Made by a program: the position numbers and the translations under genes. DNA of 64,000 nucleotides from Vespa crabro. Taxonomy: Eukaryota; Arthropoda; Insecta; Hymenoptera; Vespidae. This document shows, piece by piece, positions 55,520-64,000 of this stretch. The stretch covers positions 12,792,837 through 12,856,836 of the forward strand of contig NC_060955.1 of the NCBI RefSeq assembly GCF_910589235.1. The letters run 5' to 3'. Each line of letters begins with the position of its first letter. Position 1 is the first letter of the stretch. The notes beneath the pieces are model-generated. The model had not been told where the DNA came from. It ran no database searches and was given only the letters and a program-made list of their open reading frames with translations.

Positions 55520-58226
55520 CATCGAAATACGAAATTTGAAATCTCAATCAATATCAATGCTTTTATATTCTATCGACGCAGAATATACAAAGGAACAAGA
55601 ACATAAGTTTTTCACTATGTGTAAATACGAGTTTCAACATGAATATTGTAGAAAAATGAGATCGACACATGCGAATTTCGTTAATTGCAGAGCTTCAATC
55701 GTGAAAACATTGAACTTACTCGTACCACAGCTTGAGAAATGCTTCCAATCGATTCGGACATTGTATTTCTGAAGGTCATACATCCATTTTATCTTGGAAT
55801 CGACGTTATAACCTTGTTTCATATGTTATATATGATTATTAGCTCATAAAGAAGTATCATCGAAATACGAAATTTGAAATCTCAATCAATATCAATGCTA
55901 TTATATTCTATCGACGCAGAATATACAATGGAACAAGATCAGAAGATTGTCACTATGTGTAAATACGAGTTTCAACATGAATATTGTAGAAAAATGAGAT
56001 CGACACATGCGAATTTCGTTAATTGCTGAGATTTAATCGTGAAAGTATTTAACTAACTCGTACCACAGCTTGAGAATTGTTTCCAATCGATTCGGACATT
56101 GTATTTCTGAAGATCAAACATCTATTTGATATTGGAATCGACGTTTTAACCTTGTTTCTTATCGTATATACGTTTTTTCGTTCATAATGGCGTACCATCG
56201 AAATACGAAATAATGAAATCTCATTCAAATTCAATTAGTTTATATTCTGTCGACGCAGAATAAAGATTACAACAAGAATATATCTTCCTGACTGTGTGTA
56301 AATAGAAGTTTTAACATGAAAATTGTCGAAAAATGAGATCGACAAATGCGAATTTTGTTAAATGCTGAGATAAAATCGTGAACACATTGAAATTACTCGT
56401 ACCACAGCTTCAGAAATGTTTCCAATCAATTCGGACATTGTATTTCTGAAGATCAAACATTTATTTTATCTTGGAATCGAAGTTATAACCTTGTTTCATA
56501 TTTTATATACGATTATTAGCACATAAAGAAGTATCATCGAAATACGAAATTTGAAATCTCAATCAATATCAATGCTTTTATATTCTATCGACGCAGAATA
56601 TACAAAGGAACAAGAACATAAGTTTTTCACTATGTGTAAATACGAGTTTCAACATGAATATTGTAGAAAAATGAGATCGACACATGCGAATTTCGTTAAT
56701 TGCAGAGCTTCAATCGTGAAAACATTGAACTTACTCGTACCACAGCTTGAGAATTGTTTCCAATCGATTCGGACATTGTATTTCTGAAGATCAAACATCT
56801 ATTTGATATTGGAATCGACGTTTTAACCTTGTTTCTTATCGTATATACGTTTTTTCGTTCATAATGGCGTACCATCGAAATACGAAATAATGAAATCTCA
56901 TTCAAATTCAATTAGTTTATATTCTGTCGACGCAGAATAAAGCTTACAACAAGAATATATCTTCCTGACTGTGTGTAAATAGAAGTTTTAACATGAAAAT
57001 TGTCGAAAAATGAGATCGACAAATGCGAATTTTGTTAAATGCTGAGATAAAATCGTGAACACATTGAAATTACTCGTACCACAGCTTCAGAAATGTTTCC
57101 AATCAATTCGGACATTGTATTTCTGAAGATGAAACATTTATTTTATCTTGGAATCGAAGTTATAACCTTGTTTCATATTTTATATACGATTATTAGCACA
57201 TATAGAAGTATCATCGAAATACGAAATTTGAAATCTCAATCAATATCAATGCTTTTATATTCTATCGACGCAGAATATACAAAGGAACAAGAACATAAGT
57301 TTTTCACTATGTGTAAATACGAGTTTCAACATGAATATTGTAGAAAAATGAGATCGACACATGCGAATTTCGTTAATTGCAGAGCTTCAATCGTGAAAAC
57401 ATTGAACTTACTCGTACCACAGCTTGAGAATTGTTTCCAATCGATTCGGACATTGTATTTCTGAAGATCAAACATCTATTTGATATTAGAATCGACGTTT
57501 TAACCTTGTTTCTTATCGTATATACGTTTTTTCGTTCATAATGGCGTACCATCGAAATACGAAATAATGAAATCTCATTCAAATTCAATTAGTTTATATT
57601 CTGTCGACGCAGAATAAAGATTACAACAAGAATATATCTTCCTGACTGTGTGTAAATAGAAGTTTTAACATGAAAATTGTCGAAAAATGAGATCGACAAA
57701 TGCGAATTTTGTTAAATGCTGAGATAAAATCGTGAACACATTGAAATTACTCGTACCACAGCTTCAGAAATGTTTCCAATCAATTCGGACATTGTATTTC
57801 TGAAGATCAAACATTTATTTTATCTTGGAATCGAAGTTATAACCTTGTTTCATATTTTATATACGATTATTAGCACATAAAGAAGTATCATCGAAATACG
57901 AAATTTGAAATCTCAATCAATATCAATGCTTTTATATTCTATCGACGCAGAATATACAAAGGAACAAGAACATAAGTTTTTCACTATGTGTAAATACGAG
58001 TTTCAACATGAATATTGTAGAAAAATGAGATCGACACATGCGAATTTCGTTAATTGCTGAGATGTAATCGTGAAATCATTGAACTAATTCGTACCACAGC
58101 TTGAGAATTGTTTCCAATCGATTCGGACATTGTATTTCTGAAGATCAAACATCTATTTGATATTGGAATAGACGTTTTAACATTGTTTCTTATCGTATAT
58201 ACGTCTTTTCGTTCATAATGGCGTAC
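55520..58226. repeat. Transitional units between the young 5-mer duplication and the right-hand divergent zone
   Basis: The segment holds C (55520) and B1 (55858, with gatcagaagattg) completing a trimer, then three dimers whose A monomers start at 56196, 56873 and 57550. Most A copies carry gcacataaag. In the A copy at 56873 the sequence gcacataaag has become gcacatatag near 57198, so a usual stop is lost and a chance open frame runs from 57093 to 57464. The last monomer (57889-58226) has a C head and a B2 tail. Confidence 0.8.
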
Positions 58227-59580
58227 CATCGAAATACGAAATAATGAAATCTCATTCAAATTCAATTAGTTTATATTCTGTCGACGCAGAATAAAGATTA
58301 CAACAAGAATATATCTTCCTGACTGTGTGTAAATAGAAGTTTTAACATGAAAATTGTCGAAAAATGAGATCGACAAATGCGAATTTTGTTAAATGCTGAG
58401 ATAAAATCGTGAACACATTGAAATTACTCGTACCACAGCTTCAGAAATGTTTCCAATCAATTCGGACATTGTATTTCTGAAGATCAAACATTTATTTTAT
58501 CTTGGAATCGAAGTTATAACCTTGTTTCATATTTTATATACGATTATTAGCTCATAAAGAAGTATCATCGAAATACGAAATTTGAAATCTCAATCAATAT
58601 CAATGCTTTTATATTCTATCGACGCAGAATATACAAAGGAACAAGAACATAAGTTTGTCACTATGTGTAAATACGAGTTTCAACATGAATATTGTAGAAA
58701 AATGAGATCGACACATGCGAATTTCGTTAATTGCAGAGCTTCAATCGTGAAAACATTGAACTTACTCGTACCACAGCTTGAGAAATGCTTCCAATCAATT
58801 CGGACATTGTATTTCTGAAGATCAAACATTTATTTTATCTTGGAATCGAAGTTATAACCTTGTTTCATATTTTATATACGATTATTAGCTCATAAAGAAG
58901 TATCATCGAAATACGAAATTTGAAATCTCAATCAATATCAATGCTTTTATATTCTATCGACGCAGAATATACAAAGGAACAAGAACATAAGTTTTTCACT
59001 ATGTGTAAATACGAGTTTCAACATGAATATTGTAGAAAAATGAGATCGACACATGCGAATTTCGTTAATTGCTGAGATGTAATCGTGAAATCATTGAACT
59101 AATTCGTACCACAGCTTGAGAATTGTTTCCAATCGATTCGGACATTGTATTTCTGAAGATCAAACATCTATTTGATATTGGAATAGACGTTTTAACATTG
59201 TTTCTTATCGTATATACGTTTTTTCGTTCATAATGGCGTACCATCGAAATACGAAATAATGAAATCTCATTCAAATTCAATTAGTTTATATTCTGTCGAC
59301 GCAGAATAAAGATTACAACAAGAATATATCTTCCTGACTGTGTGTAAATAGAAGTTTTAACATGAAAATTGTCGAAAAATGAGATCGACAAATGCGAATT
59401 TTGTTAAATGCTGAGATAAAATCGTGAACACATTGAAATTACTCGTACCACAGCTTCAGAAATGTTTCCAATCAATTCGGACATTGTATTTCTGAAGATC
59501 AAACATTTATTTTATCTTGGAATCGAAGTTATAACCTTGTTTCATATTTTATATACGATTATTAGCTCATAAAGAAGTAT

Positions 59581-59917
59581 CATCGAAATACGAAATTTGA
59601 AATCTCAATCAATATCAATGCTTTTATATTCTATCGACGCAGAATATACAAAGGAACAAGAACATAAGTTTGTCACTATGTGTAAATACGAGTTTCAACA
59701 TGAATATTGTAAAAAATGAGATCGACACATGCGAATTTCGTTAATTGCAGAGCTTCAATCGTGAAAACATTGAACTTACTCGTACCACAGCTTGAGAAAT
59801 GCTTCCAATCGATTCGGACATTGTATTTCTGAAGGTCATACATCCATTTTATCTTGGAATCGACGTTATAACCTTGTTTCATATGTTATATATGATTATT
59901 AGCTCATAAAGAAGTAT
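59581..59917. repeat. C monomer with one-base deletion (337 bp)
   Basis: The sequence gaatattgtaaaaaatgag near 59702 lacks the g of the usual gtagaaaaatgag, leaving a run of six A. This is the third of only three net length changes in the window and it breaks the 78-codon frame of this copy. It sits inside the A-C-C-B tetramer 59242-60593. Confidence 0.9.
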
Positions 59918-61947
59918 CATCGAAATACGAAATTTGAAATCTCAATCAATATCAATGCTATTATATTCTATCGACGCAGAATATACAATGGAACAAGATC
60001 ATAAGTTTGTCACTATGTGTAAATACGAGTTTCAACATGAATATTGTAGAAAAATGAGATCGACACATGCGAATTTCGTTAATTGCAGAGCTTCAATCGT
60101 GAAAACATTGAACATACTCGTACCACAGCTTGAGAAATGTTTCCAATCGATTCGGACATTGTATTTCTGAAGATCATACATCCATTTTATCTTGGAATCG
60201 ACGTTATAACCTTGTTTCATATGTTATATATGATTATTAGCTCATAAAGAAGTATCATCGAAATACGAAATTTGAAATCACAATCAATATCAATGCTATT
60301 ATATTCTATCGACGCAGAATATACAATGAAACAAGATCATAAGTTTGTCACTATGTGTAAATACGAGTTTCAACATGAATATTGTAGAAAAATGAGATCG
60401 ACACATGCGAATTTCGTTAATTGCTGAGATTTAATCGTGAAAGCATTTAACTAACTCATACCACAGCTTGAGAATTGTTTCCAATCGATTCGAACATTGT
60501 ATTTCTGAAGATCAAACATCTATTTGATATTGGAATCGACGTTTTAACCTTGTTTCTTATCGTATATACGTTTTTTCGTTCATAATGGCGTACCATCGAA
60601 ATACGAAATAATGAAATCTCATTCAAATTCAATTAGTTTATATTCTGTCGACGCAGAATAAAGATTACAACAAGAATATATCTTCCTGACTGTGTGTAAA
60701 TAGAAGTTTTAACATGAAAATTGTCGAAAAATGAGATCGACAAATGCGAATTTTGTTAAATGCTGAGATAAAATCGTGAACACATTGAAATTACTCGTAC
60801 CACAGTTTCAGAAATGTTTCCAATCAATTCGGACATTGTATTTCTGAAGATCAAACATTTATTTTATCTTGGAATCGACGTTATATCCTTGTTTCATATT
60901 TTATATACGATTATTAGCTCATAAAGAAGTATCATCGAAATACGAAATTTGAAATCTCAATCAATATCAATGCTTTTACATTCTATCGACGCAGAATATA
61001 CAAAGGAACAAGAACATAAGTTTGTCACTATGTGTAAATACCAGTTTCAACATGAATATTGTAGAAAAATGAGATCGACACATGCGAATTTCGTTAATTG
61101 CAGAGCTTCAATCGTGAAAACATTGAACATACTCGTACCACAGCTTGAGAAATGTTTCCAATCGATTCGGACATTGTATTTCTGAAGATCATACATCCAT
61201 TTTATCTTGGAATCGACGTTATAACCTTGTTTCATATGTTATATATGATTAATAGCTCATAAAGAAGTATCATCGAATTACGAAATTTGAAATCTCAATC
61301 AATATCAATGCTATTATATTCTATCGACGCAGAATATACAATGGAACAAGATCATAAGTTTGTCACTATGTGTAAATACGAGTTTCAACATGAATATTGT
61401 AGAAAAATGAGATCGACACATGCGAATTTCGTTAATTGCTGAGATTTAATCGTGAAAGCATTTAACTAACTCGTACCACAGCTTGAGAATTGTTTCCAAT
61501 CGATTCGGACATTGTATTTCTGAAGATCAAACATCTATTTGATATTGGAATCGACGTTTTAACCTTGTTTCTTATCGTATATACGTTTTTTCGTTCATAA
61601 TGGCGTACCATCGAAATACGAAATAATGAAATCTCATTCAAATTCAATTAGTTTATATACTATCGACGCAGAATAAAGATTACAACAAGAATATATCTTC
61701 CTGACTGTGTGTAAATAGAAGTTTTAACATGAAAATTGTCGAAAAATGAGATCGACAAATGCGAATTTTGTTAAATGCTGAGATAAAATCGTGAACACAT
61801 TGAAATTACTCGTACCACAGCTTCAGAAATGTTTCCAATCAATTCGGACATTGTATTTCTGAAGATCAAACATTTATTTTATCTTGGAATCGAAGTTATA
61901 ACCTTGTTTCATATTTTATATACGATTATACGCTCATAAAGAAGTAT

Positions 61948-62285
61948 CATCGAAATACGAAATTTGAAATCTCAATCAATATCAATGCTTTTATATTCTA
62001 TCGACGCAGAATATACAAAGGAACAAGAACATAAGTTTGTCACTATGTGTAAATACGAGTTTCAACATGAATATTGTAGAAAAATGAGATCGACAAATGC
62101 GAATTTTGTTAAATGCTGAGATAAAATCGTGAACACATTGAAATTACTCGTACCACAGCTTCAGAAATGTTTCCAATCTATTCGGACATTGTATTTCTGA
62201 AGATCAAGCATTTATTTTATCTTGGAATCGACGTTATAACCTTGTTTCATATGTTGTATACGATTATTAGCTCATAAAGAAGTAT
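61948..62285. repeat. Chimeric monomer: C head joined to A tail, junction unlike type D (338 bp)
   Basis: The head is C-type through atattgtagaaaaatgag, then the sequence becomes A-type with gacaaatgcgaattttg, gctgagataaaatcg and cacattgaaattactcg. The switch lies between 62079 and 62095, upstream of the gcagagcttc block that type D retains, so this is an independent recombinant. It also carries gatcaagc and gttgtatacg, both private. It is the extra monomer of the tetramer 61609-62961. Confidence 0.85.
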
Positions 62286-63638
62286 CATCGAAATACGAAA
62301 TTTGAAATCTCAATCAATATCAATGCTTTTATATTCTATCGACGCAGAATATACAAAGGAACAAGAACATAAATTTGTCACTATGTGTAAATACGAGTTT
62401 CAACATGAATATTGTAGAAAAATGAGATCGACACATGCGAATTTCGTTAATTGCAGAGCTTCAATCGTGAAAACATTGAACTTACTCGTACCACAGCTTG
62501 AGAAATGTTTCCAATCGATTCGAACATTGTATTTCTGAAGATCATACATCCATTTTATTTTGGAATCGACGTTATAACCTTGTTTCATATGTTATATATG
62601 ATTATTAGCTCATAAAGAAGTATCATCGAAATACGAAATTTGAAATCTCAATCAATATGAATGCTATTATATTCTATCGACGCAGAATATACAATGGAAC
62701 AAGATCATAAGTTTGTCACTATGTGTAAATACGAGTTTCAATATGAATATTGTAGAAAAATGAGATCGACACATGCGAATTTCGTTAATTGCTGAGATTT
62801 AATCATGAAAGCATTTAACTAACTCGTACCACAGCTTGAGAATTGTTTCCAATCGATTCGGACATTGTATTTCTGAAGATCAAACATCTATTTGATATTG
62901 GAATCGACGTTTTAACCTTGTTTCTTATCGTATATACGTTTTTTCGTTCATAATGGCGTACCATCGAAATACGAAATAATGAAATCTCATTCAAATTCAA
63001 TTAGTTTATATTCTGTCGACTCAGAATAAAGATTACAACAAGAATATATCTTCCTGACTGTGTGTAAATAGAAGTTTTAACATGAAAATTGTCGAAAAAT
63101 GAGATCGACATATGCGAATTTTGTTAAATGCTGAGATAAAATCGTGAACACATTGAAATTACTCGTACCACAGTTTCAGAAATGTTTCCAATCAATTCGG
63201 ACATTGTATTTCTGAAGATCAAACATTTATTTTATCTTGGAATCGACGTTATAACCTTGTTTCATATTTTATATACGATTATTAGCTCATAAAGAAGTAT
63301 CATCGAAATACGAAATTTGAAATCTCAATCAATATCAATGCTTTTACATTCTATCGACGCAGAATATACAAAGGAACAAGAACATAAGTTTGTCACTATG
63401 TGTAAATACGAGTTTCAACATGAATATTGTAGAAAAATGAGATCGACACATGCGAATTTCGTTAATTGCAGAGCTTCAATCGTGAATACATTGAACTTAC
63501 TCGTACCACAGCTTGAGAAATGTTTCCAATCGATTCGGACATTGTATTTCTGAAGATCATACATCCATTTTATCTTGGAATCGACGTTATAACCTTGTTT
63601 CATATGTTATATATGATTATTAGCTCATAAAGAAGTAT

Positions 63639-63976
63639 CATCGAAATACGAAATTTGAAATCTTAATCAATATCAATGCTTTTATATTCTATCGACTCAG
63701 AATATACAAAGGAACAAGAACATAAGTTTGTCACTATGTGTAAATACGAGATTCAACATGAATATTGTAGAAAAATGAGATCGACACATGCGAATTTCGT
63801 TAATTGCTGAGATTTAATCGTGAAAGCATTGAATTAACTCGTACCACAGCTTGAGAATTGTTTCCAATCGATTCGGACATTGTATTTCTGAAGATCAAAC
63901 ATTTATTTTATCTTGGAATCGACGTTATAACCTTGTTTCATATTTTATATACGTTTTTTCGTTCATAATGGCGTAC
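63639..63976. repeat. Mosaic monomer: B1-like body, A-like patch, B tail end (338 bp)
   Basis: The body has gctgagatttaatcg and ccaatcgattcgg (B). It then reads aacatttattttatcttgg, gacgttataacc and catattttatatacg (A), and finally ttttttcgttcataatggc (B), so that an A head follows at 63977. The A patch lies between about 63872 and 63950. Two switches within about 80 bases look more like a conversion patch than one crossover. Confidence 0.8.
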
Positions 63977-64000
63977 CATCGAAATACGAAATAATGAAAT

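Larger units (their letters stand above)
1..64000. repeat. Tandem satellite DNA array, 338/339 bp monomer, with higher-order structure
   Basis: The same roughly 338 bp sequence recurs head to tail across the whole window. Taking the conserved string catcgaaatacgaaat as monomer start, the first complete monomer begins at 18 and the last partial one at 63977, giving 189 complete monomers with a mean of 338.4 bp. All lie in one orientation and no unique DNA interrupts them. Base composition counted by hand is 29% G+C over 10201-10500 and 32% in the monomer at 357-694. Copies of one family are mostly at least 99% identical, while families A and B are only about 83% identical, which defines a higher-order repeat. 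Arrays of this kind are typical of eukaryotic centromeric or pericentromeric heterochromatin; that location is inference. The array runs off both ends of the window. I recognise no named satellite family. Confidence 0.97.
58227..64000. repeat. Right-hand divergent zone with tetramers and chimeric monomers
   Basis: Units start at 58227 (trimer), 59242 (tetramer with a one-base loss), 60594 (trimer), 61609 (tetramer) and 62962 (trimer), then a partial A from 63977. Private variants are far denser than elsewhere, for example aatcacaatc near 60277, caatgaaac near 60326, ctcataccac near 60456, tatatcctt near 60884, ctttta followed by cattc near 60972, taccag near 61040, gattaatag near 61248, cgaattacg near 61274, atatactatc near 61655, gattatacgc near 61924, gatcaagc near 62203, gttgtatacg near 62252 and gactcag near 63019. 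C copies here have gtttgtcac, as in the left domain. Confidence 0.85.

Noticed and set aside
57093..57464. Longest open frame, 123 codons on the plus strand, spanning two monomers
   Set aside because: It exists only because one copy has gcacatatag instead of gcacataaag, removing a stop present in the other copies. The rest is ordinary satellite sequence with no recognisable protein motif.
1..64000. CRISPR array
   Set aside because: The repeats are about 338 bp, contiguous and diverge only by scattered substitutions. There are no short repeats separated by unique spacers and no cas genes.
1..64000. CENP-B box in the monomer
   Set aside because: Candidate sites around ttcgttcataatggc, attcggacattg and ttcgttaattgctg do not meet the required nTTCGnnnnAnnCGGGn pattern.
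1..64000. Embedded transposon, rRNA, tRNA or telomeric repeat
   Set aside because: The monomer spacing accounts for every base from 18 to 63976 to within three one-base losses, leaving no room for an insertion. No telomere-like short repeat is present.
1..64000. Assignment to a named species or satellite family
   Set aside because: I do not recognise the sequence. High A+T with CpG excess would fit some insects but is not diagnostic.

Overview
The whole 64 kb window is one uninterrupted tandem satellite DNA array. I see no protein-coding gene, RNA gene, transposon, CRISPR array or unique sequence. The repeat is a 338/339 bp monomer, roughly 70% A+T. The window opens in the last 17 bases of one monomer and closes 24 bases into another, so the array continues beyond both edges. 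Between positions 18 and 63976 there are 189 complete monomers, all in the same orientation.

The monomers fall into a few families. Type A (339 bp) carries one extra base in its head. Type B (338 bp, variants B1 and B2) ends in a distinctive tail. Types C, D and E share a C-type head but carry different tails. A and B are about 83% identical by hand alignment, whereas copies of the same type are mostly 99% identical or better. This is the signature of a higher-order repeat (HOR). Every A head follows a B/E-type tail, so the array parses into 80 units that each begin with A: 53 dimers (677 bp), 25 trimers (1015 bp) and 2 tetramers (1353 bp). With three single-base losses this sums exactly to the observed span of 63959 bp.

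Layout: 18-9156 is mostly A-B dimers rich in B2. 9157-14571 is a dimer run followed by a D-E 5-mer. 14572-22015 and 22016-29459 are two copies of a 22-monomer (7444 bp) tandem duplication. 29460-34536 largely re-presents 9.2-14.6 kb with an extra 1354 bp duplication nested inside. 34537-52135 is a mosaic of D/E/C units with overlapping segmental repeats at offsets of 3046, 3384, 5076 and 5753 bp. 52136-55519 is a recent 1692 bp tandem duplication. 55520-58226 is transitional. 58227-64000 holds more private mutations, more chimeric monomers and both tetramers, as expected toward an array edge or an older zone.

Host: a eukaryote, because long homogenised satellite arrays with HOR structure typify centromeric or pericentromeric heterochromatin. 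I cannot name the species. The monomer is A+T-rich yet enriched in CpG (observed/expected about 2 in B1), which argues against heavy germline CpG methylation of the array and would fit some insects, but this is only suggestive. The short open frames present are by-products of the repeat. The interest of the window is its amplification history: nested segmental duplications, recombinant monomers with clustered junctions, and a conserved 66 bp box in every monomer family.
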